NCBI GenBank assembly: GCA_001898415.1
Contig: MKTU01000017.1
Location: 62,001 to 126,000, forward strand
DNA length: 64,000 bases
Direction of reading: 5' to 3'
Origin: Rhodanobacter sp. 67-28
Lineage (GTDB): Bacteria; Pseudomonadota; Gammaproteobacteria; Xanthomonadales; Rhodanobacteraceae
Part shown: in pieces, positions 11,629-22,233 of the stretch
Position numbering within the stretch: position 1 is the first letter of the stretch
Layout of the letters: each line of letters begins with the position of its first letter
The notes under the pieces: generated by a model
What the model saw: the letters and a program-made list of their open reading frames with translations, nothing else
Told to the model about the DNA's origin: nothing
Database searches by the model: none
Position numbers and translations under genes: made by a program

Positions 11629-12573
11629 TCAGGCGCTGGCCTGATCCAGCGCCGCGATCTCGTCGGCGCGCAGCGAGAGCTGCAAGGCGCCGAGCAGTTC
11701 GTTCAATTGCGTCACGCTGGTGGCGCTGGCGATCGGCGCACTGATGCCCGGGCGCGCCATCAGCCAGGCCAACGCCACCTGGGCCGGCGTGGCGTGATGG
11801 GCGGCGGCCACCGCGTCCAGCGCAGCCAGCACGCCGAGTCCGCGCGGATTGAGGTGGGCGCGCACGCCACCGCTGCGTGCCGGATGGCCGGCGAGGTCGG
11901 CCGCCTGGCGGTACTTGCCGCTGAGGAAGCCGCTGGCCAACGCGTAGTAGCAGATCACGCCGATGTTTTCGCGGCGGATCAGCGGCTCCAGTTCGGCCTC
12001 GTAGCCGCGGCGGCTGACCAGGTTGTATTCCGGCTGCAGCACGTCGTAGCGCGGCAGGTTGTGCTGCCTGGATACGGCCAGTGCGTCGGCGAAGCGTTCG
12101 GCGCTGTAGTTGGAGGCGCCGATCGCGCGCACCTTGCCCTGCTCGATGAGTCGCGCGAAGCCGCCCAGGGTGTCGGCCAGCAGCACGCTGGCGTCGTCCT
12201 CGTGCGCGAAATACAGGTCGATGTGATCGGTCTGCAGCCGCTGCAGCGAACCCTCCACCGCCTGCTGCAGGTTCACTGGCGCCAGCCCGCGGTGCCGCGT
12301 CCATTTGCCGACCTTGCTGGCGATCACCACCTGGTCGCGCTTGCCGCTGCGCCGCAGCCACTTGCCGATGATGGTCTCCGACTCGCCGCCGTGGTTGCCC
12401 GGCACCCATGCCGGGTAGACGTCGGCGGTGTCGATCAGGTTGCCGCCGCCATCGACGAAGGCGTCCAGCAGCTCGAACGCGCGCGGCTCGTCCACCGTCC
12501 AGCCGAAGACGTTGCTGCCGAAGGCGAGCGGCGCGATCGAAAGGGAGGTGCCGCCGAGTGACCGCTGTTGCAT
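11629..12573 (-). CDS. Aldo/keto reductase family oxidoreductase
   Basis: This 314-residue TIM-barrel enzyme is expected to reduce aldehydes or ketones with NADPH. Family signatures are seen: GSNVFGWTVD, the Asp and Tyr of LIDTADVY, the lysine of ASKVGKW, the His of YFAHEDD, and the cofactor-binding GASNYS and VLQPEYNL. AGGAGAGG precedes the ATG. The gene is convergent with icd, and a 20-base palindrome (11627-11646) overlaps its stop region. The true substrate cannot be told from the sequence. Confidence 0.92.
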   Translation of the reverse strand: MQQRSLGGTSLSIAPLAFGSNVFGWTVDEPRAFELLDAFVDGGGNLIDTADVYPAWVPGNHGGESETIIGKWLRRSGKRDQVVIASKVGKWTRHRGLAPVNLQQAVEGSLQRLQTDHIDLYFAHEDDASVLLADTLGGFARLIEQGKVRAIGASNYSAERFADALAVSRQHNLPRYDVLQPEYNLVSRRGYEAELEPLIRRENIGVICYYALASGFLSGKYRQAADLAGHPARSGGVRAHLNPRGLGVLAALDAVAAAHHATPAQVALAWLMARPGISAPIASATSVTQLNELLGALQLSLRADEIAALDQASA

Positions 12574-12675
12574 GGAACGCCTCTCCTGTTAACGAGCATG
12601 GAAAAAGGCGCGCGACGGTTGTCGCGCACCTTCATTCACATGGTGCATTCCAGACCGCATTCAAGCCGCGGATGG

Positions 12676-12873
12676 CTAGTGCGGCGCCACGATGCGCGGC
12701 CACACGGCGGCGCAGCAGGCCAGTGCCGCGGCCTTGGCGTCGCGGCTGACGGGTGCTTCGACGGCCTCGGTGTCGGCGGTGTCGGCGGCCGGGGTTTCCG
12801 CGCGCCATTCGAGGTCGTCCTTGTGCAGCAGGTGGCCGTGCAGGAACAGCAGATCTTTCCAGATCGAGCTCAT
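12676..12873 (-). CDS. Small hypothetical protein, 65 residues
   Basis: The frame starts MSSIWKDLLFLHGHLLHKDD and has GAGGAGG at a good distance upstream of the ATG (12873), which supports a real gene. The second half is alanine-rich with two adjacent cysteines (ACCAAVW). I recall similar short proteins with this N-terminus in Xanthomonadales but cannot give a function. It is divergent from the LysR gene, which may control it. Confidence 0.55.
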   Translation of the reverse strand: MSSIWKDLLFLHGHLLHKDDLEWRAETPAADTADTEAVEAPVSRDAKAAALACCAAVWPRIVAPH

Positions 12874-12964
12874 GGGGTGCCTCCTCGGGAGGGTGTCAGG
12901 CTTGGGGTGTGCTCAAGATACGCGCGCGGACAAGCGCCAAAAAGCGATATATTCGCAAGACAGA

Positions 12965-12981
12965 CTTGAGAGATATTCAAG
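12965..12981 (+). promoter_or_regulatory. Candidate LysR-type operator (T-N11-A)
   Basis: CTTGA (12965-12969) and TCAAG (12977-12981) form a perfect inverted repeat around 7 bases and fit the T-N11-A pattern of LysR-type regulators. It abuts the ATG of the LysR gene and lies in the divergent intergenic region. A second partial match (CTCAAGATA) begins about 50 bases upstream. This would suit autoregulation plus control of the small divergent gene. Confidence 0.4.
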
Positions 12982-13902
12982 ATGGGCAAGCTGCCGCTGG
13001 GACTGCTGCAACAGTTCGTGCTGATCGCCCGCCAGGGCAATCTGTCGCGCGCGGCGCGCGAGGCGAACCTCACCGTCAGCGCGCTCAGCCATCAGATGAA
13101 ACAGCTGGAGGAGCGGCTGGATCGGCGCCTGTTCGAGCGCGGGCCGCGCGGGGTGACGCTGACCGTCGACGGCAACTGTTTGCTGGAAGCGGTGGGCGAG
13201 CACGTCGACGGCATCGAGCACGCGCTCGGTGCCTATCGCACGCGCCACCACGATGCGCTCACGCTCAGCGCCAGCCCCGGCATCATGTCGAGCTGGCTGG
13301 TGCCGCGGTTGCCGAAACTGGTCGCTGCGTATCCGGAGCTGGAGCTCAGCCTGCAATCCGGTTCGACCCTGGTGAACTTCGCGCGCGAACCGGTGGACGT
13401 GGCGCTGCGTTACGGCCGCGGCCAGTGGCCGGAGCTCCTCTGCGAAAGGCTGTTCGGCGAATGGATCGCACCGGTGGCCGCGCCCGCACTGGTCGCGCGG
13501 ATGGCCGGCGTCGATCCGCACGATTTGTCGCGCTGGCCGCTGCTCGGCGAGCCCGGCGAATCGACCCGCTGGAGCGACTGGTTCGGCCGCACCGGTGGCG
13601 CGCCGCCGAAACGCTACGTGGCGCAGTTCGACAGCCTCGACGCGCTGCGCCATGCGGCGCTGGAGGGTCTCGGCGTGGCGCTGGGGCGGATGGTGACGTC
13701 GAAGTCGCTGATCGACGCCGGCCGCCTGCAGGTGCTGGGCAACAGCTACCTGGCGGTGAAGGAGGCCTATTGGCTGGTGTATCCGCCGCGCTCGCAGGAG
13801 CACCGCGGCCTGCAGCGCTTCCGAGACTGGCTGCTGGCGGAGGCGGCCGAATACCGGGGGCAGATGTCGAGCTTCCGGCCCGACGACCTGGCGGTCGATT
13901 GA
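12982..13902 (+). CDS. LysR-family transcriptional regulator (GcvA-like)
   Basis: The 306-residue protein has an N-terminal winged helix (LLQQFVLIARQGNLSRAARE, then SALSHQMKQLEERLDRRLFE) and a C-terminal periplasmic-binding-like effector domain from about residue 90. The overall pattern, with FSRGPRG-like RGPRGVTLT and the ending DWLLAEA, is that of GcvA/DsdC-type members. The target is unknown. It is transcribed divergently from the small gene at 12676-12873 and lies 73 bases before frmA in the same direction. Confidence 0.92.
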   Translation: MGKLPLGLLQQFVLIARQGNLSRAAREANLTVSALSHQMKQLEERLDRRLFERGPRGVTLTVDGNCLLEAVGEHVDGIEHALGAYRTRHHDALTLSASPGIMSSWLVPRLPKLVAAYPELELSLQSGSTLVNFAREPVDVALRYGRGQWPELLCERLFGEWIAPVAAPALVARMAGVDPHDLSRWPLLGEPGESTRWSDWFGRTGGAPPKRYVAQFDSLDALRHAALEGLGVALGRMVTSKSLIDAGRLQVLGNSYLAVKEAYWLVYPPRSQEHRGLQRFRDWLLAEAAEYRGQMSSFRPDDLAVD

Positions 13903-13924
13903 CGCAGTTGCGCAAAGTGGCTGA

Positions 13925-15088
<1,164 letters not shown>

Positions 15089-15322
15089 GCCGTTCTTGCG
15101 GGCTGCGGGATGCCGTAGAATGGGTGCGCGAGAGGGGCGGGCGCACGGCTCGCTTCCACCTGTCCACCTGGTCTGCACGGTCTTTCCGCCATATTGGCCG
15201 CCATCAACCGCTTTGTGCTCCACCTGCCCCGCGACGGCCTCGGCCGGAGGCGGGCAGTCGCGTGGCGCATTCGAACCACCACTGCATCGCGTCCGGACGG
15301 CCTGCGGGCCAGGGAGTCAACG

Positions 15323-16282
15323 ATGAACCAAGCGAATCCTGCCAACTCTTCGTCCCGCGCACGATCGCGGCCGCGTTTCGCCTGGCTGCTGATCGCCGCG
15401 CTGGCGCTGCCGGCATGTGCGCAACAGGTGGCGCCGGGCGCCTCCACCGAAGCGGACCAGCCGGCCGATGCGCTGGTGCCGCCGACCAGCGCCAGCGATT
15501 TCACTGCCTCGCAACTGGACCAGGTGCTGGCGGGCAGCTGGCGTTCGCCGGCCAACCGTGCGCGTGACGTCTATCGCCATCCCAAGGCGACCTTGCAGTT
15601 CTTCGGCGTGCAGCCGGACCAGACGGTGATCGAGATCACCCCCGGCGGTGGCTGGTACAGCGAGATCCTGGCGCCGCTGCTCAACGACAACGGCCACTAC
15701 ATCGCCGCAGTGACGGCGCCGCGCCGCGACGCCGAGGCGCGCCGCGACGACAGTGCGCTGCATCGCCTGTTCGCCGCCGATCCGGCGCACTACGGCAACG
15801 CGAAAATCATCGAGTTCGATCCGCACGCGCCGGTGTTCGGCCCGCCCGCCTCGGCGGACACGGTGCTGACCTTCCGCAATGTTCACAACTGGGTCCAGGC
15901 AGGTACCGCGCCGGCCATGTTCAAGGCGTTCTTCGCGGTGCTGCGGCCCGGCGGCGTGCTGGGCGTGGCCGACCATCGCGCCGCGCCGGGTGCCAGCCTC
16001 GAATCGGTGAAGGGCAGCGGCTACCTGCCCACCGACTACGTGGTGAAGCTGGCCGTCGAGGCTGGTTTCGTGCTCGACGGCAGCAGCGAGGTCAACGCCA
16101 ACCCGCAGGACACGCACGACCATCCCAAGGGCGTGTGGACGCTGCCGCCCACGCTGACCCTGGGCGAGCAGGATCGGGCGAAGTACCAGGCCATCGGCGA
16201 GTCGGATCGCATGACGCTGCGCTTCGTCAAGCCGACCGCGCCGACGAGTGCCGCCACTGCCGCCGCCACGTCCGCCCGGTAA
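15323..16282 (+). CDS. Methyltransferase-like lipoprotein (exported class I SAM-methyltransferase fold)
   Basis: The 319-residue protein has a signal peptide with lipobox LPAC at about residue 32, so it should be membrane-bound outside the cytoplasm. The mature part looks like a class I SAM-dependent methyltransferase: motif I is [19 protein letters not shown], a later acidic strand is IIEFD, and FRNVHNW plus GVLGVADHR resemble the post-motif regions. AGGGAG lies 6 bases before the ATG at 15323. SAM is not known to be abundant in the periplasm, so the substrate and even the catalysis are open. rluE follows after 23 bases. Confidence 0.8.
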   Translation: MNQANPANSSSRARSRPRFAWLLIAALALPACAQQVAPGASTEADQPADALVPPTSASDFTASQLDQVLAGSWRSPANRARDVYRHPKATLQFFGVQPDQTVIEITPGGGWYSEILAPLLNDNGHYIAAVTAPRRDAEARRDDSALHRLFAADPAHYGNAKIIEFDPHAPVFGPPASADTVLTFRNVHNWVQAGTAPAMFKAFFAVLRPGGVLGVADHRAAPGASLESVKGSGYLPTDYVVKLAVEAGFVLDGSSEVNANPQDTHDHPKGVWTLPPTLTLGEQDRAKYQAIGESDRMTLRFVKPTAPTSAATAAATSAR

Positions 16283-16305
16283 TCCGGGCGGTCGCTGCAC
16301 CCGTC

Positions 16306-16842
16306 ATGCTGCTGGCGCTCAACAAGCCGTACGGCGTGCTCTGCCAGTTCACCGACCGCGAAGGCCGCGCCACGCTGGCCGATTACGTCGCGCAAACGGA
16401 CGTCTATGCGGCTGGACGGCTGGATCGCGACAGTGAAGGTCTGCTGCTGCTCACCGACGACGGCGCACTCGCACACCGGCTCACCGACCCGCGCCACAAG
16501 CAGGCCAAGACCTATCTGGCCCAGGTCGAAGGTTGCATCGACGAAGCCGCGCTGGCCGCGCTGCGCCGTGGCGTGAGGTTGAACGACGGCCCGACCCTGC
16601 CGGCCGAGGCCGCCTTCGCCGCCGAACCGGACTGGCTGTGGCCGCGCGACCCGCCGGTGCGCTTCCGCCAGGCGATCCCCACCAGCTGGCTCAGCCTCAC
16701 CCTGCGCGAAGGCCGCAACCGTCAGGTGCGTCGCATGACCGCCGCGGTCGGCTTTCCGACCTTGCGGCTGATCCGCGTGCGCGTCGGCGACCACACGCTG
16801 GATGGCCTGGCCCCCGGCGAGTCGCGCGTGCTGACGGTGTAG
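16306..16842 (+). CDS. rluE: Ribosomal large subunit pseudouridine synthase, RluE-type
   Basis: This 178-residue enzyme of the RsuA/RluE group converts a uridine of 23S rRNA to pseudouridine. It begins [15 protein letters not shown] and has the catalytic-Asp motif [14 protein letters not shown] (D40), then KTYLAQVEG and the ending [19 protein letters not shown]. There is no S4 domain, as in RluE. The ATG at 16306 is chosen because the family starts there. Its TAG stop is also the first three bases of an inverted repeat shared with the convergent tatD. Confidence 0.92.
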   Translation: MLLALNKPYGVLCQFTDREGRATLADYVAQTDVYAAGRLDRDSEGLLLLTDDGALAHRLTDPRHKQAKTYLAQVEGCIDEAALAALRRGVRLNDGPTLPAEAAFAAEPDWLWPRDPPVRFRQAIPTSWLSLTLREGRNRQVRRMTAAVGFPTLRLIRVRVGDHTLDGLAPGESRVLTV

Positions 16843-16906
16843 GGCGGGCGCTGCCCGCCGCTCTTCACTCTTCGGGACGCGGAATCCGGCGGGCAGTGCC
16901 GCCCTA
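16840..16906. repeat. Long inverted repeat between rluE and tatD that supplies both stop codons
   Basis: The left arm (16840-16860) begins TAGGGCGGGCGCTGCCCGCC and the right arm (16887-16906) reads CGGCGGGCAGTGCCGCCCTA, almost its exact reverse complement. The outermost TAG on each strand is the stop codon of rluE and of tatD respectively. The 26-base spacer has no coding potential. GGGCGGGCA-type pairs like this are common intergenic repeats in Xanthomonadales. It can form a strong hairpin and may act as a two-way terminator, although no T-tract is present. Confidence 0.75.
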
Positions 16907-17701
16907 CGCCAGCGGCGGCAATCCGAAGAACGCCTCGGCGGTCGCCGTGCTGTTCGCAGCGGTGACTTCCGGACTCTCGCCGCGATCGCGGGCGATCTCC
17001 TCGCAGATGTGCCTCAGGTACATCGGCTCGTTGCGCCGATGCGCCGGCGACGGACGCACCGTGCGTGGCAGCAGGTAGGGCGCGTCGGTCTCGATCATCA
17101 GGCGGTGCGCGGGGATCTCGCGCACCAGCTCGCGCAGGTGGGTGCCGCGGCGTTCGTCGCAGATCCAGCCGGTGATCCCGATGTGGCAATCCAGTGCGAG
17201 GTAGTCGCGCAGCGCCTCGCCGGTGTCGGTGAAGCAGTGCACCACCGCGCCGGGCACCTTGTCGCGCCAGCGCCGCAGCAGCGCGACGAAATCGTCGTGC
17301 GCATCGCGCTGATGCAGGAACAGCGGCTTGTGCACATCCGCCGCGATCCGCAGTTGGCGCTCGAACACGGCCAGCTGGACCTCGCGCGGCGAGTAGTTGC
17401 GGTTGTAGTCCAGCCCGGTTTCGCCGACCGCGCGCACCGCCGGGTCGCGCGCCAGCTCGCGCAGCAGCGCCTCGGTGGCGTCGTCGAAGTCGATCGCGTG
17501 GTGCGGATGCACGCCGGCGGTGGCGAACAGGCGGCCGGCGTGGTCGTGTGCCAGGGCCAGCGCGTGGCGGCTGCCGTCGGCAGAGGCGCCGGTCACGATC
17601 ATCCGGCTCACGCCGTGCTCCTGCGCACGCGCCAGCATGGCGTCGAAGTCGTGCCGGAACGACTCGTGGCCGAGATTGGCGCCGATGTCGATGAGCTGCA
17701 T
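16904..17701 (-). CDS. tatD: TatD-family metal-dependent DNase
   Basis: The 265-residue enzyme is a TatD-type TIM-barrel nuclease acting in DNA repair or turnover. It has the N-terminal DIGANL that marks TatD itself, GVHPHHA, VGETGLDYNRN, LFLHQRDAHDD, VVHCFTDTGE and the C-terminal IETDAPYLLPR. These supply the metal-binding His, Glu and Asp residues. The ATG at 17701 (MQLIDIGANL) is preferred over the longer frame from 17797, whose extra residues have no family counterpart. Confidence 0.93.
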   Translation of the reverse strand: MQLIDIGANLGHESFRHDFDAMLARAQEHGVSRMIVTGASADGSRHALALAHDHAGRLFATAGVHPHHAIDFDDATEALLRELARDPAVRAVGETGLDYNRNYSPREVQLAVFERQLRIAADVHKPLFLHQRDAHDDFVALLRRWRDKVPGAVVHCFTDTGEALRDYLALDCHIGITGWICDERRGTHLRELVREIPAHRLMIETDAPYLLPRTVRPSPAHRRNEPMYLRHICEEIARDRGESPEVTAANSTATAEAFFGLPPLA

Positions 17702-17906
17702 GAAAGGCCTGCGGGAAGCGGGAAATGGGCGACGAAAGAACACGAGTTTGGACAGGTTCTCGGAATTTTTCCAATTGACGGGCCGCGCACTGCTCACCTA
17801 CGGTCGCCGATTCGCCGCTCCGGGGAGGGCGGCGGAATCCAGCTGACCGTGCTGCGGCGCCTGCGCACCGCCACGGCAGATCGTCTGACTGTTTTGGGGG
17901 ATGGAA

Positions 17907-19499
17907 ATGCTCAACAAGAAACTCGTCGCTGCCCTGGTCCTGGCTCTGGGTGGCGCCACCGCCGCGTCGTGCATGGCCGCAACGCCGCTGCACATCCACG
18001 CCGGTGCGATGGGTCGGATCGCGCCTGCAACGCTGGCGAACCGACTGGGCCTGGGGACGGACGCCTCGTTCCAGGCGGATCGCCAGCTGCGCACCGCGCA
18101 CGGCACGCTGAAATCGCGCGAGCGGCAGACCTGGCGCGGCGTGCCGGTTTACGGCCGCAGCGTGGTGGTGGAACGCGACACGCGCGGCGCGGTGCTGTCG
18201 GTAGCGGGCTCGGCCGAGCGCGACATCGGCGCGCAACTCGCTTCGGCGCAGCCGCGGCTGACGGCCGCCGCCGCTACCGCCGCGCTGCGCCGGCACATGG
18301 GCGATACCGGCCTGGCGGCACGCAATGTCGACAGCGAGCTGTTCGTCTACCCGCAGGCCGGTCGCGCGCCGCGGCTGACCTATCGCGTGTCCTACGTGCT
18401 GGACAACCACGGTCAGCCATCGCGGCCGACCGCGATCGTCGACGCCGACACCGGCGCCGTGCTCAAGCAGTGGGACGGGCTCGCCCACGGCCGGCGTCCG
18501 CCGGGCGGCGGCAGCACGCCGGTCGCGGTCACCGCCACCGGCCCGGGCGGCAACGCGCTGACCGGCTCGTACAACTACGACAACTCCGGCCCGGGTCGCG
18601 AGCGCCTCGATGCGGTGCGCATCGGCAGCGTGTGCTACCTGCAGGACGCCGACGTGGCCACCTACAACCTGGCCGGCGGCCAGCGCGTCACGCAGTGGTC
18701 GTTCGGCTGTGCCGGCAGCAATCCGGCGCTGTGGGTGAGCCAGGGCGACGCGATCAACGGCGCATATTCGCCGATCAACGATGCGCATCATTTCGGCGGC
18801 GTGGTGCACGACATGTACTCGACCTGGTTCGGCGAGCCACCGCTGAAGAACACCGACGGCTCGGCGATGCAGCTGTCGATGTGGGTGCACTACGGCACCA
18901 ACTACGAGAACGCGTTCTGGGACGGCCGCGAGATGGTGTTCGGCGACGGCGACCAGTACTTCTTCCCCTTCGTGGTGCTGGACGTGACCGGGCACGAGAT
19001 CAGCCACGGCTTCACCGAGCAGCATTCGGGGCTGGAATACACCGGCCAGTCCGGCGGCATGAACGAGGCGTTCTCCGACATGGCCGGCGAGGCGGTGAAG
19101 TACTTCGACCGCGGCAGCAACGACTTCATGGTCGGCGCGGACATGGTCAAGCCGGCCACGGTGCCGCTGCTGGGCATGGCGGCGCTGCGCGACATGTGCA
19201 CGCCGAGCAACGATGGTGCATCCATCGACAGCGCGCGCGATTACAACGACTCGCTCGACGTTCATTACAGCAGCGGCGTGTACAACCGCGCGTTCTGCCT
19301 GCTGGCCAAGACCAGCGGCTGGAACACGCGCAAGGCGTTCGAGGTGTTCCACGACGCCAATGCGCTGTACTGGAGTCCGCAGGAAACCTTCGACGGCGGC
19401 GCCTGCGGAGTGGAACAGGCCGCCACCGACCGTGGCTATGCCGAGGCCGACGTGGCCGCTGCCTTCAACGCAGTGGACGTGGCCTGCGCCGCACCCTGA
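17907..19499 (+). CDS. Secreted M4-family (thermolysin/pseudolysin-like) zinc metalloprotease
   Basis: This 530-residue preproenzyme has a Sec signal peptide at about 1-23, a FTP/PepSY-type propeptide to about residue 190 and an M4 catalytic domain. The zinc motif HEISH is at 363-367 and the third ligand, Glu387, is in GGMNEAFSD; DVHYSSGVYNRAF carries the later active-site region. All are intact. GGGGGA lies 6 bases upstream of the second ATG (17907), so that start is preferred over 17901. Such proteases are classic T2SS substrates, and a complete T2SS operon begins 2.7 kb downstream. Confidence 0.93.
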   Translation: MLNKKLVAALVLALGGATAASCMAATPLHIHAGAMGRIAPATLANRLGLGTDASFQADRQLRTAHGTLKSRERQTWRGVPVYGRSVVVERDTRGAVLSVAGSAERDIGAQLASAQPRLTAAAATAALRRHMGDTGLAARNVDSELFVYPQAGRAPRLTYRVSYVLDNHGQPSRPTAIVDADTGAVLKQWDGLAHGRRPPGGGSTPVAVTATGPGGNALTGSYNYDNSGPGRERLDAVRIGSVCYLQDADVATYNLAGGQRVTQWSFGCAGSNPALWVSQGDAINGAYSPINDAHHFGGVVHDMYSTWFGEPPLKNTDGSAMQLSMWVHYGTNYENAFWDGREMVFGDGDQYFFPFVVLDVTGHEISHGFTEQHSGLEYTGQSGGMNEAFSDMAGEAVKYFDRGSNDFMVGADMVKPATVPLLGMAALRDMCTPSNDGASIDSARDYNDSLDVHYSSGVYNRAFCLLAKTSGWNTRKAFEVFHDANALYWSPQETFDGGACGVEQAATDRGYAEADVAAAFNAVDVACAAP

Positions 19500-19633
19500 A
19501 CCGGCCCGTTCGGGCCGAATCCGCCACCGGGCGTGACCGGCGCAAGCCGCACGCCCCGGTGGCTGCACATCACACGCCAGGCACCGCCACGCGCATCGTC
19601 GCGCGGGCGGCGCCGCACAGGAATCTCAAAATC

Positions 19634-22084
19634 ATGAACACGATCTACAGCAAGATCTGGAATGCCGCGCTGGGCGCGGTGGTGGTGGTATCGGAGCTGG
19701 CCTCGCGGCGCGGCCGTCGCGGCGGTTCGCGCCTGCGCCTGGTCGCCGCCGGCGTGCTGGCACTGGCGCTGGCGCCGCTGACGATCCACGCGCAGACCGC
19801 AGCCGCGAGCTGCACCTACACCGTCGACGGCGTCACCACCACGGTGCCGGCCACGCCCACCGGCGACGGCGCCTTCGTCTGCGGCGTGGATGCGGTCGCC
19901 AGCGGCGACAACGCCAGCGCATTCGGCTCCCACGCCAGCGCCACCGATGGTTCCGCCACGGCGGTGGGCGGCGACTATGTCGATACCGACGGCACGGTCT
20001 ACAGCACCGAGGCGAGTGCCTATGGCGCGACCGCGTTGGGCGCCGGCGCCGGCGCGGACGGCGTCGACAGCACGGCGGTCGGCTCGCTGGCGTACGCCAC
20101 CGGGCAGGGCGCGTTCGCCGGCGGCGCCAACTCCGGCGCGGATGGCTACAACAGCGTGGCGCTCGGCGCCAACGCGCAGGCATCGGACCGCGGCGGCATC
20201 GCGATTGGCGGCGGCGATCCGGACCCGGCCAATGGCTTCCTCGCCACCGAAGCCCAGGGTGAGGGTTCCATCGCCGTCGGTTCGCTGGCGGCTGCCGAAG
20301 GGCGCGGCGCGATCGCGCTGGGCTACCAGACCGTCGGCGTCGGCGACAACGCCACCGCCACCGGCAACGGTGCCTGGGCGCAGGGCGCCGGCGCAACCTC
20401 GGTCGGCGGCGCGGCCTACACCGGCGCCGACGCGGCCACCGCGGTAGGCAACAACGCCACCGCGCTGGCGCAAGGCGCGTTGGCACTGGGCGCAGACAGC
20501 CATGCCGAAGGCGTGTTCTCGATCGGCATGGGTACGCAGGACAGCAACGGCTACGGCGGCGCCATTGGCGAACAATCGCTGGCGCTGGGCTACGACAGCG
20601 GCGCGCTGAATGCCGGCACGGTCGCGCTGGGCGGCTACAGCGTTGCGCCGGGCTTCCTGGGCACGGCGCTGGGCTACAACTCGATGGCCATCGGTGACTA
20701 CTCCCTGGCCAGCGGCACGGGTGCAGCGGCCAGTGGCGCCAGCAGCGTGGCGGTGGGCGAGAACTCGGCGGCCAGCGGCGACGAGAGCGTGGCCGTGGGT
20801 GGCAGCGCCGTCGGCGGGCAGTTCTTCACCGAGGCATCGGGCGCCGGCGCGACCGCGCTGGGCGCCGGCAGTTACGCCACCGGCGACTATGCCGCGGCGT
20901 TCGGCTGGCTGGCCGGTGCCGACGCGGTCAACGGCACCGCGCTGGGTTCGGGCGCGTGGGTGCAGTCCACCGCCGACAACGCGGTGGCGCTGGGCGCGCA
21001 GTCGCTGGCCGATCGCGCCGACACGGTGTCGGTGGGCAGCGCCGGCTTCGAGCGCCAGATCACCAACGTGGCCGCCGGTACCCAGGGCACCGATGCGGTG
21101 AATCTGGACCAGCTCAATGCGCTGCAGGCGCAACTCGACCTGACCGGCGCCGCGCTGGGCGACAATACCGCCGCGATCACCACCAACACCGCGGCGATCG
21201 GCGCGTTGGACGGCCGCGTCACCACCATCGAGGGGCAGATCGGCGATCTGCGGCAGAGCACGATGGAGCTGGGCGCGGTGGCGATCGATACGGTCGGCGA
21301 CGGCAGCGACGACGCCAACGTGCTGGCCGGCTCCAGGGGCCTGGCGATCGGTTCGGCAGCCTCCGCCGGTGGCGATCATGCCACCGCGATCGGCGGTGAC
21401 AGCCTGGCCGCCGGCGCGAACGACACCGCGATCGGCGGCAATGCCAGGGTGAACGCCGACGGCAGCACCGCCGTGGGCGCCAACAGCACGGTCGCGGCGA
21501 GCGCCACCAACGCGGTGGCGCTGGGCGAAGGCGCCTCGGTGACCGCTTCCGGCGCCGTCGCGCTGGGCCAGGGTTCGCTGGCCGATCGCGCCAACACGGT
21601 GTCGGTGGGCACGGCCGCGAACAACCGCCAGGTCACCAACGTGGCGGCCGGCAGCCAGGCCACCGACGCGGCCAACGTGGGCCAGGTCGAGCAGGCGCTG
21701 GTGACGGCCAAGAGCTACACCGACGCCAACGCGCAGCAGACCCTGCGCAGCGCCAACGCCTATGCCGACGCCAAGTTCGCCAACGTCGCCTCCACCGCCG
21801 ACGTGAACGGCTTGCGCGACCAGATGAACGACCGCTTCCACGGCGTCGACAAGCGCATGGACCAGGTCGGCGCGATGGGCACGGCGATGGCGCAGATGGC
21901 GTTCAGCACGCAGGGCATCAACACGCCCAACCGGCTGGGCGTGGGTGTGGGCGGCTACCGCGGTGAAGCGGCGTTGTCGGTCGGTTATTCGCGGCAGCTG
22001 TCGCCGCGCGCCAACCTGACCTTCGGCGCGGCGGTGAGCGGCAACGAGGCATCCGGCGGCGTGGGTGTCGGCTTCGGCTGGTGA
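19634..22084 (+). CDS. Trimeric autotransporter adhesin (YadA-like, type Vc)
   Basis: The 816-residue protein starts with an extended signal peptide region (MNTIYSKIWNAALGAVVVV) ending near AQTAAA. A long head follows, made of about 14-residue YadA repeats (SVALGANAQA, TAVGSLAYAT, SIAVGSLAAA and so on). Two neck motifs are seen (SVGSAGFERQITNVAAGTQG and SVGTAANNRQVTNVAAGSQA), each before a short coiled-coil stalk. The C-terminal anchor GVGVGGYRGEAALSVGYSRQ to VGFGW would form the trimeric 12-strand barrel. It should mediate attachment or autoaggregation. The M4 protease gene lies upstream, and a terminator follows. Confidence 0.95.
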   Translation: MNTIYSKIWNAALGAVVVVSELASRRGRRGGSRLRLVAAGVLALALAPLTIHAQTAAASCTYTVDGVTTTVPATPTGDGAFVCGVDAVASGDNASAFGSHASATDGSATAVGGDYVDTDGTVYSTEASAYGATALGAGAGADGVDSTAVGSLAYATGQGAFAGGANSGADGYNSVALGANAQASDRGGIAIGGGDPDPANGFLATEAQGEGSIAVGSLAAAEGRGAIALGYQTVGVGDNATATGNGAWAQGAGATSVGGAAYTGADAATAVGNNATALAQGALALGADSHAEGVFSIGMGTQDSNGYGGAIGEQSLALGYDSGALNAGTVALGGYSVAPGFLGTALGYNSMAIGDYSLASGTGAAASGASSVAVGENSAASGDESVAVGGSAVGGQFFTEASGAGATALGAGSYATGDYAAAFGWLAGADAVNGTALGSGAWVQSTADNAVALGAQSLADRADTVSVGSAGFERQITNVAAGTQGTDAVNLDQLNALQAQLDLTGAALGDNTAAITTNTAAIGALDGRVTTIEGQIGDLRQSTMELGAVAIDTVGDGSDDANVLAGSRGLAIGSAASAGGDHATAIGGDSLAAGANDTAIGGNARVNADGSTAVGANSTVAASATNAVALGEGASVTASGAVALGQGSLADRANTVSVGTAANNRQVTNVAAGSQATDAANVGQVEQALVTAKSYTDANAQQTLRSANAYADAKFANVASTADVNGLRDQMNDRFHGVDKRMDQVGAMGTAMAQMAFSTQGINTPNRLGVGVGGYRGEAALSVGYSRQLSPRANLTFGAAVSGNEASGGVGVGFGW

Positions 22085-22090
22085 CACGGT

Positions 22091-22128
22091 GGGGACGGCG
22101 GGCGGTCTGATGCCCGTCGTCCCCGTTT
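22091..22128 (+). terminator. Terminator after the autotransporter gene
   Basis: Perfect 13-base arms GGGGACGGCGGGC (22091-22103) and GCCCGTCGTCCCC (22112-22124) surround an 8-base loop and are followed by GTTT. It lies 6 bases after the stop codon and separates the adhesin from the T2SS operon. The T-tract is short. Confidence 0.7.
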
Positions 22129-22233
22129 CGCGGTGGGTAATGCCCCGCAGGCTCCGTTGTGATACCAATGGCGTTTTCCGCGCGGTGTCGGGGGGCGCCG
22201 CGTATCGGGCATGCATTGAACGTGAGGTGACGG

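Noticed and set aside
11627-11646. Palindrome GATCAGGC-GCTG-GCCTGATC at the icd/aldo-keto reductase junction as a terminator
   Set aside because: It has no T-tract and lies mostly within the reductase coding end; kept only as a note.
17009-22084. A 1691-residue plus-strand open frame
   Set aside because: Only the last 816 residues, from 19634, are the autotransporter. The earlier part is a shadow of tatD and the M4 protease in another frame.
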